NCBI GenBank assembly: GCA_903813345.2
Contig: CAIIXF020000006.1
Location: forward strand, 33,889,524 to 33,953,523
Direction of reading: 5' to 3'
From: Owenia fusiformis
Lineage: Eukaryota > Annelida > Polychaeta > Sabellida > Oweniidae
DNA length: 64,000 bases
The notes under the pieces were generated by a model that made no database searches, was not told where the DNA came from, and saw nothing but the letters and a program-made list of their open reading frames with translations. The position numbers were made by a program, and so were the translations under genes. Every line of letters begins with the position of its first letter. Position 1 is the first letter of the stretch. This document shows positions 12,201 through 24,200 of this stretch, piece by piece.

Positions 12201-13525
12201 TTCACAATTATCTGTAATATTTGTTCTAAATTAACTGCCTCTTAAATAATATACATACTTACTCTTCTATCTTGGAAACTTGAGAATTCTTTGACCAAAA
12301 CAGTTTTAAGTAGATCTCCATCAGCAATAGCTAAATTAGGAGTGCTCCCATCAAATAAGCTGCAAAACATGAAGGGAACTTTTTTGCATTGAGGGTCTGT
12401 CTCGATAGGGTATTTGGGTTCATATTTAATAGTACCCCTGACACTAACTCACTTGAGAAAAATATAATATCCATTAATTATTCTTATAAAAGATGACCAA
12501 TGGATCACTTTGAGGGTTACCATCCATAGTTATGACAAATGCAATCATGATATGAAACTGTAATAAAAATTGAAAAATTTGTCATTCCCTGAACAAGATG
12601 AGGATTTCTTTCCAGCTTTGATATTTAAAAAGTTTTTTGCATTGTACATAATTTTTTTTGTTATTTATGATGAAGAGAACAGCTATTAGCACTTTAATGT
12701 CTCTAGTGAAACTTCCATAATTCAAATGACTTACCCATATACTTTGTCTTTCTTATAACGTTCATATAACATTGTATCTCCATTTATCATGCCCTGTAAA
12801 ATTATATCATGGTTGTATTGTGTATACAAGCATAAATGATTGATAGAAGGAAGACCAATCAGATGTATGGTTAAAAAGGATATAGATTTAAGATTCAGTC
12901 ACAAGACCATGGAACAATCCATTCATACTGAAGTCATCACAGAACATGTGGCAGCTAGAACAATTAAAAAAGAAAACCAATTTTCTAAAACCAAAAATAG
13001 TAGTCTCAAATGATGTGGGAGACAAAATTCATAAAAGTTTCAGATGATCATATTTCATGAAACTGTTGTATAGGGTTACCTTCGATAGTGATGGCCAAAA
13101 TGTGCCAATTATTGGAAATGGAGTAGGTCCTTTAATACCTTGTGCTGACCAATAGCCAAAGTTCCATGTAAGGTATCTAAAACAAACAATTTATACCAAT
13201 TATTTATATTGCATACTTAAGGCGGGGAACACTGTTCTTATTTGTTTCTTTCCATGATTTCTTTATCTTTAACCTTATCACATTAATCTTAACTCCAGCA
13301 CTAGTCAGAATGTCTGAACACCATTCAGCTGTTCACACTGTAAGAAGGTCAATAATTTATGAGAGTTAGATGCTTTAATCAATCCTTCTAGTATCTGGTA
13401 TTATGCATGATAATGATAATAATCAGATACATGAAATAAGGACTAACTTACATGTAGAGTGCAGCTAGTACACCTACTATGATCAATAGTGTATCTGAGA
13501 CATCAACTAGCCCAAGAATATTCAT
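6255..13525 (-). CDS. Cytochrome P450, CYP3-clan (CYP3A-like), complete, 14 exons, 499 aa
   Basis: Microsomal haem monooxygenase. Coding exons: 13452-13525, 13080-13176, 12735-12793, 12263-12359, 11975-12094, 11657-11745, 10936-11081, 9401-9531, 8742-8802, 8287-8447, 8074-8162, 7269-7406, 6619-6781 and 6255-6329 (TAA). All junctions are GT-AG and phases agree; 1500 nt give 499 residues, close to CYP3A length. Seen in order: N-terminal anchor with the GPTPFP hinge; LVKEF and [18 protein letters not shown] (C-helix, very CYP3A-like); I-helix [10 protein letters not shown]-helix ExxR as ESQR; PERF, split across exons 12 and 13; haem loop [12 protein letters not shown] with the cysteine ligand. 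The residue after Cys-Ile is Ala where the family usually has Gly. The weakest donor is GTAATT after exon 6. Introns carry MITEs at 7633-8047 and 9870-10371. CYP3-clan placement is firm; the subfamily and substrate are unknown. Thromboxane-synthase-like relatives are an alternative name. Confidence 0.93.
7633..8047. mobile_element. Mariner-type MITE in P450 intron 11
   Basis: Imperfect terminal inverted repeats of about 25 bp (GAGGGTGAGCCATAAAAGG against CAGGTTGAGCTAAAAAGGG) are flanked by TA (7631-7632, 8048-8049). The element is 415 bp with no transposase. TIR style and TA target suggest Tc1/mariner mobilisation. Confidence 0.65.
9870..10371. mobile_element. MITE with CGCG-containing ends in P450 intron 7
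   Basis: The ends CTGTGCGCCTGGTTAATTTC and CTGTATGCCCGGTATTTTTC (as complement) are inverted and flanked by TA (9868-9869, 10372-10373). The interior is rich in TTCGCGA/TCACGAA words. The plus-strand open frame that overlaps it (10065-10487) is antisense to the P450 and not a gene. Confidence 0.65.
10803..10915. repeat. ~56-bp tandem duplication beside P450 exon 7
   Basis: Two copies of a segment containing AGAATTTCTCTTATCAAGG and GATAGTGAAT(T/A)CATTCTAGAC in direct orientation, ending about 20 bp from the 3' end of exon 7 (10936). Confidence 0.7.
11435..11512. repeat. Duplicated hairpin segment in P450 intron 6
   Basis: Two direct copies of a ~46-bp unit, each containing GTGACGAGAAATCTC(G/A)TCAC; the first is a perfect 9-bp stem with a 2-nt loop. 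Function unknown. Confidence 0.6.
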
Positions 13526-14117
13526 CTTCACTCTGAAAAAAACACAAAAAATATGAAGAAATGTTTTTCATTTCAGGTGTCCCTCATTTTCACACATGAA
13601 ATTAGTGTGAATAATATTGACTATTTCATTGATTGTTGGCAACTGACTTCATGGAAATGACATAAAATTCCATCATGTGGATCAACAACATGAAGCATAA
13701 TGACTTCCTGATAAACCATAATCCTTCCAAGTTAACAGTATGTTGATTTTTGCAAATCAGAAAGATGAGATTGGGGTCAGAATTGCATGATTATAAATAT
13801 ATATTATAATGTTCATGTTGGAATAATTTCTATATATCTGCTATATATATGTACAGGTAGAACTTTTTATTGACATATAGTCATAAAGTATTGTCTATAA
13901 TCCTATGAATGTTTAGTGAAGTTATGACTAAAAATGAAGCTAATGTATGTGTAGACTTACTCTTACTGTAGTCCCTTTCAATCACACAATTTGTTGCAGC
14001 TTTATTCTCTGATCTTGGCACCTCACTCTTGGGCCACTTAAGACCAATACAAGTCACAGCTATATATAGACTTACCTTCAATCCTATCCATGTACAGTGT
14101 ACAATCTTACTTGGTGA

Positions 14118-14172
14118 TTCAACACATTTATCTCCAATGTATATTTGTAGTTTGCTTTTCGTATTTAATAGA
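14118..14172 (-). promoter_or_regulatory. Upstream block shared by both P450 genes (copy 2)
   Basis: Counterpart of 2708-2762 at nearly the same distance from the ATG of the complete P450 (13525). It shows that the tandem duplication included at least 0.6 kb of upstream sequence. A 5' UTR exon here is possible but not demonstrable. Confidence 0.4.
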
Positions 14173-14439
14173 TTGCAGTAGATCAACTGTAAACAAACTG
14201 AATACTCACAGAGGCCAATAATAAGAAATAGAACCTATTCAATATAAGCAGCTTGAATATGAGATTTGTGTATGTAATTAAACAAATGCCAAGTTCAAAG
14301 CAGAGTTCACTGTGAAACCCTGGCAAACTAAGATGAAAATGTAATTGCCACAATTTACCAATCCATTGCCCATAAGGCAACTCAAGTTCATTGTCAAGAG
14401 CAAAAAGTGGTTGCTATTTCCAACCCTGGTCCAAAATTC

Positions 14440-14530
14440 AACAAGGTTTGCCCCTGAGATCAGAGGATGGAAAAATGAATCATTAACAAATACTCAGAGG
14501 ATGGAAAAATGAATCATTTACAAATACTTT
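14440..14530. repeat. ~37-bp tandem duplication
   Basis: Two direct copies of TCAGAGGATGGAAAAATGAA followed by TCATT(A/T)ACAAATAC, upstream of the complete P450. Confidence 0.6.
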
Positions 14531-15372
14531 GACAGTGACAATCGTAAGAAGGCATAGCCTGCAGTGGCATGATGACATCAGCAGAGTCCCTCATATATCT
14601 AATGCATGAGCAGGACTCTGATTCATCAAAAGATAAAACATGTTCTTAGCCAAGTAAATCAGTACATATGGGTAAATAAATTATTCACATTTGTAAGCTA
14701 TATTTCATAGAAAACACTTATTTTCTTTGTGTTTCTTGTTTTTATATTGAAAAGTAATAACTTTATTACTGTTTACAATATTCTTTCTTCTTGTTTTACA
14801 AATTAGTATTTCAATACCAGTTCTTCAACTCGACAATGGGAAGAACTGCTCTACCTAAGTGACTAATATGTCATTATATGACATCTAAAGAGTCAATAAA
14901 AGATATATAAACCACTAATATCATACCAATATATACACTTGAATTATTTGGGAGGGAATTCTGTATGGTCACATTCAATTCAATACATTATCAGAACAAT
15001 TGCTTGCATTATGAAATTATGAATGAGATCACTTTTCATCTACTACTTCAACAAGTAGAACATGATCCCAGAACAAAACCCTGCAGAGATCAGTACAAGT
15101 CTCTTAAACATTCATTCATATTTTACTTGGACCTACAATTAACTAAACAATATCTGAAACTTAATTACAGGGTTGAAATTTTCAAATTATTCAAATTTAT
15201 TTAAGTGAATCTTAGAGATTTTCATCTGCTTTTATGTATTCTTACTGAGTTGATGCCTTAATGTTATAAATTTACCACTTTTAGTGCTTTTTCTCTTTTA
15301 AAACTCTATAAAACTTGTCCACATGGAAAAAACAAACAATGGTTTTATCTAAAAGAGGCAATGCCTTTAATA

Positions 15373-16362
15373 CGAGGGGTGATCAGGAATTTCTGGACCG
15401 TTGGCTCTATTTTTGCCATTTTTTATCCTTTCTTGGTGATTTGTTCACACAATATAACCCAAATATATAGGATCACACCAGGACGAGCTCGGAAAAAATA
15501 CCAAATTTGAAAAATCAACAGTAGTTTATATGATGTTTTGACACTTTATTCATTGCTGAATATGTTACAAACATATAAAAGGTTGTATTATATCACTAAG
15601 TATATTCATTAATGTTCATAGTAACTGTTATTATTCTTCCATCAATTATAATCCTCCAAAGTGATTACCAGCACTTTGTAAACATTTGTTTACATTTGTA
15701 ATGCTTTTTCACCCATTCCTGGAAGATGTGATACAGACCGTCTTTGTCTAAAAAATATGATTGTTTCCATCGGTTGTGGTCGTGTTCCACACACACCGTA
15801 TTCCCCAGACTTAGCTGGCTGTGATTTCTACCTTTTCCCAACAGCGAAGACCAAATTATGAGGTATCCACTTTGAGGACAGTAATGAGGTCATTCAGGAA
15901 TTCACACACCAATGTTACAAAGTACTCGAAGACTTGTATCCTGTATCACATCTTTCCGGACTGGGTGAAAAAGCATAACAAATGCTTACAAAATGCTGGT
16001 AACTACTATGAAGGATTAGAATTGATGGAAGAATAATGAGTTACTATGAACATGAATATGAATATACTTAATGAAATAATACAACTTATACAGTATGTCA
16101 CATATTCAGCAATGAATACAGTGTCCAAACATCATATAAAATTACTGTTGTTTTTCAAATTTGGTATTTTTCTGAGCTCCACCTTGTCGCGTCACCAGTT
16201 ACCATGGTAACAAAAATAATAGAATAAAGATGTCATAGAACAATGAAATCTTCATGATGTGATCCTATATATTTGGGTTATATTATGTGAAAAAATCAGT
16301 AAGAAAGAATAAAAAATGGCAAAAATAGAGCCAACGGTCCAGAAATTCCTGATCACCCCTCA
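15373..16362 (+). mobile_element. Palindromic mariner derivative with transposase remnant
   Basis: The ends read CGAGGGGTGATCAGGAATTT and its complement, flanked by TA (15371-15372, 16363-16364). The inverted arms are very long, about 300 bp or more. On the plus strand at 15785-15850 a frame reads HTPYSPDLAGCDFYLFP, the mariner transposase C-terminal motif carrying the last catalytic aspartate. It then hits TGA and resumes in another frame as FPDWVKKHNKCLQNAGNYYE (~15957-16016). The left arm near 15655-15745 is an inverted copy of this same transposase 3' end. The element therefore arose by inverted duplication of the 3' half of a mariner and cannot encode a working enzyme. Confidence 0.85.
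15785..16036 (+). pseudogene. Mariner transposase C-terminal fragment, broken
   Basis: Shows the PYSPDL..CDF.LFP segment, a stop, a frameshift, then the W-x6-C...G-x-YYEG ending typical of mariner transposases. It lacks the DNA-binding N-terminus and the first two catalytic acidic residues. Confidence 0.75.
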
Positions 16363-16379
16363 TAATACCAGGAAAAAAT

Positions 16380-18240
16380 GCAAAATAATTGTAGTTTTAC
16401 AAGTGTATTACCTCTCTCTACAGATCATATTACTGTACAACAAAATTCCTTCATTTTTTATCTTTGCCATATTAACTATTTATTCCAAGAATACTTCAAG
16501 GCACATCTGCACTATATTCAAGCCATTTATCAATTTTATACAAATGTGTCAATACATTTACAATTTAACTTTCAGAATCAGACCCTAGAATAGTAAGCTT
16601 GTGTAATATTACAATTTTACAAAACATTTTTCACAAATAACTAATTAATGTACATATACCTCTAATATAAGAAAAATATATAATCTGATAATTAAACTGC
16701 ATGGCTTTGTTTCACATTATACAACAGGACACTCATTATACCAAAATGCAATAAACAGAATGGTCAAACAGGGTTTACATATTTGACCTCAGGGGCCATA
16801 GTGCATTATCTCTGCATATTGCATTTTGGACTAATAGGATGTATACATACAATCAGCCACCTTTAAATTCCCAACAATCTTCGTAGCATGCCAAATAAAA
16901 CTGTTCACTAGATGTCACTTTCATTTCTATGTGCAGAAAGGCATGCAAAGCATTATGGGAAATTCAAATGTGGAATATTTGAACATTTCTATTTCAAAAT
17001 TACATGATAATAAATACATTAATAACATAGGTATATTTATACAGGAAACCGGTGAATCAATCACTCCCTGAATACTGGTGTAATCAAAATAATTTCATTT
17101 CAGCTGCCTTTATCCTGTTTTTGCAGGAATATAAAAATGAATTGATTTATGTTGAGCATGCCCAGATAGTATTCTCCTCTGGCCTCCCATACTACTGGAA
17201 TGTTTAAATTGTCCCTATTTTGGGAGCAAACTAATAAGTAATTTTAATAAGTAACTGAAAATATACTATTTTGGAGAAGATATTACACCAGTCTCAGTCT
17301 ACACTTATTCATTTTTTATTCATACTGTACATATGCAACAATAATATATAAATAATGATCAAATAAATATAAAATCTACGTTAATCATTTTTTAATAAAT
17401 ATACAAAGGGTATGACAAAACTGATCTGAGCAAAAAAATAATGTAAAACTGTGACCATTTTTCAAAAATTTACCATCAGCTCCCCTCTTTTCTTTGTTGC
17501 CTCTTTAAGGGGTATGCTCTTCAATTCAATACAATTCAATTCAATGACGATTGGATTTAAGGTGAAAATATGACCTGATAAAAGTGAAATATGTACGTTA
17601 AATCTCCTTCTTGGATGCAACCATTTCTTTGCACAAGACAAAATAATATAAAACCTGTGTAATCAATATGCCACTGTGACTGGGAAATGATGTCCTCTTC
17701 AAGAGTTCAGATTAGCAGGTGTTCACATTTCAAGGTATCTTTATATGTGAATCAATGGGAGAATGGGGCCAAGAAAAAGTATTCACACTGAGAGAAGTTC
17801 ACATAAGACAGGTGTTCGAATGTACAGGATTTGCTGTAGGTAATTCTGTAATTGGCCCATGTAAATAAAATATATACACAGTTAATGTGAAACTGTGTAA
17901 AAATGATACGGTAAATTGAGTTAATTTGGCATTTTCTGGATACCAGTGTCTCATTCCATTCTTAGTTCAATAAAAATGCATCAAAGATACACAAGCTGAA
18001 ATAAAATATTGTCTTGGTCTGTTGGTCTTATCATGCAAGGTAGATCCACCTTATTCACGGTAATGCCATACCATAATATATATACAAAATTTGAAAATTA
18101 TAAATGTGGATATATACTTCCTTTAACATAATATAATAGCTTCATCTCCTGATTAACTACACGTAGGCTCCGACACTTGGCGTAAAATGTCCCCCACAAT
18201 ACAAATTCAGTATATTGAGCACAAAATATCACTGTTATAT
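16380..18240. other. Gene-free spacer
   Basis: AT-rich intergenic sequence. A (TTCAA)-type microsatellite lies at ~17519-17545 (TTCAATTCAATACAATTCAA), resembling the repeat tail of the LINE at 2880. No exon or RNA gene recognised. Confidence 0.5.
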
Positions 18241-18249
18241 TATATGGTA

Positions 18250-18453
18250 CAGGCCCGTAGCCAGGAGGGGTTCGTAGAGTTCGGGCGAACCCACCCCCTG
18301 GCTAAAAATTCTTTCAAAATCATGCAGTTTTTCACCATTTGGAGCACTTCTCAAGTGATTTTAGCCATATTTGGGCCAAAATTGTCAAATGTGAACCCCC
18401 CCTGGAAATTTTTGAAAACTGAACCCCCTTGGCAAATCCTGGCTACGGGCCTG
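18250..18453. mobile_element. 204-bp MITE with CAGGCCCGTAGCCAGG ends
   Basis: Inverted ends CAGGCCCGTAGCCAGG and CCTGGCTACGGGCCTG, flanked by TA (18248-18249, 18454-18455). A related end (CCTGGCTACAGGCCTG) occurs alone near 40767. The plus-strand open frame through it is incidental. Confidence 0.8.
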
Positions 18454-18639
18454 TACTATAACTTTTTCCAAATGGTTCACAGTGTTCCAGATGAAATAAC
18501 TTCTAGCCAAGAATTGGCTCATGGGCAAGAGACTCGAGTAAACCTAATGTATTCTTCAATATAGATCCATTTCTCATTTCTAAATATAACTTCATATAAT
18601 TCATCATAACAAACCAATATTTACATACATCTGCAGTAA

Positions 18640-19080
18640 AATGGTATTAAAATATACAGGTACACAGCTGTACAGAAAATCTTACGTCAGGCAAATATTT
18701 GGTGCAAATAATCTATTGAGCAAATATTTCTAAATAGATGAACTAATGAGTGTAATTTATAGTGGTACATACATTTAGTATAACCTGTACAAAGACTAAG
18801 TGTAGCCTTAACATATATTAAGTGTAAGTGTTCATTTTACTTAATATAAATCCTGTATGTATACTAAGTGCAACATATACAATATTTATGTACAATGTAC
18901 ATACATGTATATACAATAAGTGTAAAATATACAATATATATATAGTATTATATACAATAAGTAACCTGTCCATAAATGAAGGTTACAAAGACATTTGGAT
19001 TTATATGGTAGTAAACATGAATCATAGTCCTACAAGAAACCCTTCTGACTCTTTTCCATATGTAGACACCTCATATTAAA
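18640..19080. other. AT-rich spacer with TACAATAAGTGTA words
   Basis: Low-complexity AT-rich DNA with repeated ATAC..TAAGTG motifs. No gene seen. Confidence 0.4.
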
Positions 19081-19387
19081 ACAAGACCTGCTACTGAACA
19101 TAATAAATGTAGCATTAGTTTTCATTTTTCAGAATTCCTATTGACATCAAAGTTCTGTTATTTGATGGACATGAGTGTGTTTTGTTCTTGGACATGAGTA
19201 GTGTGACAATTAGTAGCATTGAAGGGCCAACAAAGACTACAGTATGACATTTCTTGAAAATTATTCTCAAATGGCCATATGGAAAAAAATATCAGAAATG
19301 TCATACGAGATATTAAAAAAATTGCTATTATACATGTATACATCCTCCGATCACAGGGCTTCAAAATCCAGAATATTTTCTTTCTTT

Positions 19388-19551
19388 TTACCCCCTGCTT
19401 TAACCAAGTTGGACGCGCCCGATTAAACTGAATCACGTGATCTAATTATGTGCCGACGACATATACATGATTGCTGTCGCAGTGTTGCGACAGCCAATCA
19501 AATTGCGAGTTCTTAATCGGGGAAAATGCTAACTGCTTATAGCAGGGGGAA
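19388..19551. repeat. Imperfect inverted repeat with central hairpin
   Basis: ACCCCCTGCTTTAACC...CCCGATTAA at the left is mirrored by TTAATCGGGG...GCAGGGGGA at the right. At the centre is GCTGTCGCAGTGTTGCGACAGC, a hairpin with an 8-bp stem. A CACGTG E-box lies at about 19434. It looks like a small MITE; no target duplication could be fixed. Confidence 0.4.
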
Positions 19552-19914
19552 GAAGGAGGTACGGATTCTGGACACCTGCTTAGGAGGATGACATGTATAT
19601 GGATGCTAAAATGGCACTCAGAATACTTGGACATATATTTATATTTTAACTGGCCATGTTAAGGTGTCTAAGGAATGTTTTTTTCACACTTCAATCCCAC
19701 AATACTTTAAAAGGGAAGGTCTCCTATAATTAAATGCTGAGACTGTTATGCTATATCCTGTAACCTGGCACCCCTTAACATTACCATCTTTTACCCAGTC
19801 TCTTATATCACATCCTTCTTCCTGACATCTGTCAAACCTCTGCTCTCCGCCAAACAGAAGACCACATTGATATTAATTAATTAGTATTAATTATTAATTA
19901 ATACAATATAACCA

Positions 19915-20545
19915 ACATAACATTTTAGTATGACCACTGTGACATTTAAGTATGATCACTGTGACATTTAAGTATGACCACTGAACTGTGACATTTTAGC
20001 ATGACCACCGTGCCATTTTAGTATGACCATTGTGACATTTTAGCATGACCACCGTGGCATTTTAGTATAACCACTGTAACATTTTAATATGGCCACTGTA
20101 TGACCAATGTGGCATTTTAGTATGACCACTGTGACATTTTAGTATGACCACTGTGACATTTTAGTATGACCACTGTGACACTTTAGTATAATCACTATGA
20201 CATTTTAGTATGACCACCGTGACATTTTAGTATGACCACCGTGACATTTTAGTATGACCACCGTGACATTTTAGTATGACCACCGTGACATTTTAGTATG
20301 ACCACCGTGACATTTCAGTATGACCACCGTGATATTTAAGTATGACCACCGTGACATTTTAGTATGACCACCATGACATTTTAGTATGACCACTGTGACA
20401 TTTTAGCATGACCACTGTGGCATTTTAGTATGACCACCGTGACATTTAAGTATGACCACCGTGACATTTTAGTATGACCACCATGACATTTTAGTATGAC
20501 CATTGTGACAATTTAGTATAACAACCATGATATTTTAGTATAATG
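19915..20545. repeat. 22-bp minisatellite (roughly 28 units)
   Basis: Tandem units close to GTGACATTTTAGTATGACCA plus CY, with point variants and occasional 21-bp or longer units. It lies 0.7 kb downstream of the nuclear receptor stop at 21266. The repeats abut without spacers, so this is not a CRISPR-like array. Confidence 0.9.
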
Positions 20546-21265
20546 GAGATGGAGTTTGAAATAAATACAGGAAAAAGAATCAAAAATTACTCAACAAAAT
20601 CTATCATCAAGCTGTATCCAATTTCTAGACAATGCCACAGGCTGTCAGACATTGCACACTGGTTAAAAAAAGGTAATTTTAATAATATGTCACCATGCTA
20701 AATCTAATTGTTCACAAAACAATTACAGTAACTTCCCTTGAAAAAGATATTGCGGTTACATAATATATGATATATATGATGAAGCTTAAACTACATTCAT
20801 ATTTACTTTATAAGGGGGACGGGGTCTATGAAATAATGTATTAGCTATAAGGCCCTACAAAGCATAAGGTATAAGCCCCCCCAGACTAAAATTTCCTTCC
20901 ACAATATTGCATAAGGTACAATACATTTAAGAGTCCCCGAAAGATCCTCTTTACATCCTGATGATTCGATGGCCAAATTGATTTCCTTTTAGTTTACATC
21001 AATCAATCATCACATTAATCATACAGTTCGCAAACCAAATAGATATTTCCTCCTTTCTAAAACCATGATGTAAACACATTGTGAGATCCCATATTCCATC
21101 GTCTCTTTATGGGAACGTGTCTAATTGTCATATCGAAATAGGTGGAGCAGTAATAATTTTCATTCATTTTAGCATTTGAATGTAAATGTATATGTATCTT
21201 CTCATCTAGCCAGTTGAGCATTATTCAAATTTCACATTCACGATACATTGGCATCACAAGCTCAA

Positions 21266-24200
21266 TCACATGTTGAAAACCTCGTAAAATATCGGTGGAA
21301 AATTCACATCTGCATAATCTGTTTTTATACTCTCGACACATTTATAATTTAGATGTGCCAGTTTTCGAAGTTCTGTTAGTAGCCCGACTATTTTGGCAAA
21401 GAATTGTTTCTCTTCTGGGTGGTTTTTCTGGAACAGAAACTGTTCAAGTTCAACTAGTTCGTAGAAAGCCACCTCTGCAGCTGCATAATCAGTCAGTTCA
21501 CATCGATCTGGAAGAAAGACAAATTTTCAAACAAAATAGTCGACTTGATATTTCCATAGTAATATGTAATGGGTGTCGACTTTTGGCAATCAACCGAAGA
21601 TACCTCAAGAAAAACCGGAGATTGCCGAAGCTTTTCTTTGCAAACGAAGTTGGCCGAGGGTACCACGAATGTGAAGAGGACGCCTCTAATTGGTCAAAAA
21701 TAGAGGCTCGGCATTCTCCGTCAGATTGAATCGGCAAAATTTGGTTGTATGGCTTACCTTCGGCTGCATGGCCCAACCTCGATTGATTGAAAAAGATACT
21801 GTCCCAATATGTAATTGCCGAGTGGACAATTAAAAATTACATGACATGAAACTGACCTCAAATATTCTATAAGTACACAGTACACTCAAAATATGTGACA
21901 TCACTCATTTGTCAATTTAAGATCGGAAATAATACTTATAGTTTCTGACACCAAATAAATACAATCTTATGTGGGTTGAGATCTACATAATCATTTCTTA
22001 TGATCAAATCCATAAGCAGGCAATATATCTATATAAGTGGATTTAACTTTATATGGGGCATTCAATCAATTTAAAAATTGAGAGAGGTGTGAAATATTTT
22101 GTTAACTTTTAATCCCATGGTACTTTTACAACCAATCAGAATACTTTGATTCTAGTTATTGTATACTATATGACTTATGAGAATCTCTTCTCCAAACATG
22201 ATGAAAAAAAATGTTATCAACATTTAAGAGGACACAGTATAGTACCTGAATACATAATGCAAATGGCTTTCAAAACTGCAACCTCATCTTGTTCAAGCTT
22301 CATCTTTTGAAACTTTCCCCCTAGGAGGAGCATTTCCTCTACAAATTCTCTGTCCCAAACCTTGGCAATCTCTTCGACGTGTAGGATTCTCCCATGTAGA
22401 GAGGTTAGGCAGTTCAGTTCTGGAGACATCAGTTTGAAGAGTGTCAGAAACCAAACTTCAAATCTGACTACTACAAATAAATAAATAAAAACAAGGCTTG
22501 ATTGTACGATTTCAAAATCAAAAAGGATCGCCCATAACTCCTGTGCTCACATTGACCTGTGTTATCAAAATATGACATTTCATGTTGAATTACTAGATTT
22601 TCTTGAAAACAAGAACACTCGAGAAAAAGGTGACGACATGTCAAAAAACTCAAACTTTTTTGTTCCTTTCTACTAATTCTTGAATGAAATAAAATGTCTT
22701 TCCAAACCTTGTTGGAACAAAATAGCATATACACAGGGACACAAAATCCATCTAGATGAAGGAATTATGCTCAAATATTTTGACCCAGATGTCTGTTATA
22801 CAAAATACTGACTTAAAGATGCATTATGCCATAGGTTTCTCTCCCAGACAATCAATGATGTCCTATTGTTATTGCTCATATAATATCTCACATACCATAT
22901 ATATATCTTGAAAATAACTTTTGGGTATATTATTGCCGAAATATCAGAAATAATCAATAGAACAACCAAACTCCAGAATTAAACACAATCGATTCCTCGG
23001 CTAACGAGGGGGATTCCCATTGAGTCACACAAGCGCCTTGAACCAGGCAGCCAATCAGGTTTATGATAAACAAATTCAATGACCAATCTAACAGGAGGAC
23101 TTTCCCGGTATATTCAAACTTCAGATTGAATTAATTTCTTGAAAATAATTAGATCAGCCAGCACAATCGCAAAATTTACACTGAAAGAGGGGGATTTGGG
23201 ACTTCATCTTTGGTAAGTAGATGGGTATATATGTGGTGAAACTCAAGATGCAAAAAAGTCCAGAGGGGTCTTGATTGTGCTATCCTATGGCATAGAGCCT
23301 CTTTAATGCATCATGATCAGACAATAATGGACATGTACCTTGAACAGAGGACGAGGTGGCCCATAAATTATACCTTTAATCAGCATTGCCTGGTCATCTA
23401 TGTGGAGGGTTGCAAATCCAGGAACAGCTTTTGCAAACTTAATTAAACGTTTAATTGGGTTTTCCATTTTCTGGAAGAGCACTTCAACTAAATTCCTTCG
23501 GCCATCTATATCAACCCCTGTTTGCCTGTAGTAAGCGTGATATTCCTGTTTTGAAAGCGGATCACCATGTTTTTTTGTTTGCTCCATAAATGCCTCCTGT
23601 AAAAAAATACAGCATTCAATATAATTTGCTAAAAAAGTTTATTCATTTCAAATCCCAAGTGTTTGTAACTATGACACAAATACCATGCGACAAGACACAA
23701 TACAATTTATATGAATGAATGATCTTCAATTTGAACTGAACACAACAATGACACCTCTCAGAAGAAAGGACTTGGCTCTATTATCATTACGATGAACAGG
23801 TTTGGTAGGCATATAGTGATGCCCCCTCTCCATCTGTCAATCTCTGTGTCTGTCATTCAGTCAATCTGCTCTTCCGTCTGAACAATAACCAGAGAAATAC
23901 TCGTGCACAGATTTTTTTCTTTGATTTTGAATCACTTTTTGAAACTTTGTGAAAATCAAAGTTTTTTGTTCTAAACTAAAGTTATGGGTATTACTTAATG
24001 TTAATTACTTTTACATGTAATGTTAACAGCATTTAAATTGAATGAATTGAATTAAGTACTGTAGACCATATATATCACAGAAATGTCTTTCAGATTGTGC
24101 CTCAAGAGCCAAAATGGTTGTTCAATTCTACACAAATCATAGGTACTTAACAGGAAATTACAAAACTGATATTACCTTTTAGATCAAATAATTACATTTA

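Noticed and set aside
19915-20545. CRISPR-like regular repeat
   Set aside because: The units are contiguous with no unique spacers, and the genome is clearly eukaryotic.
21295-21729. 144-residue plus-strand ORF
   Set aside because: Antisense to the last exon of the nuclear receptor, whose minus-strand frame has clear family motifs and a proper AF-2 ending.
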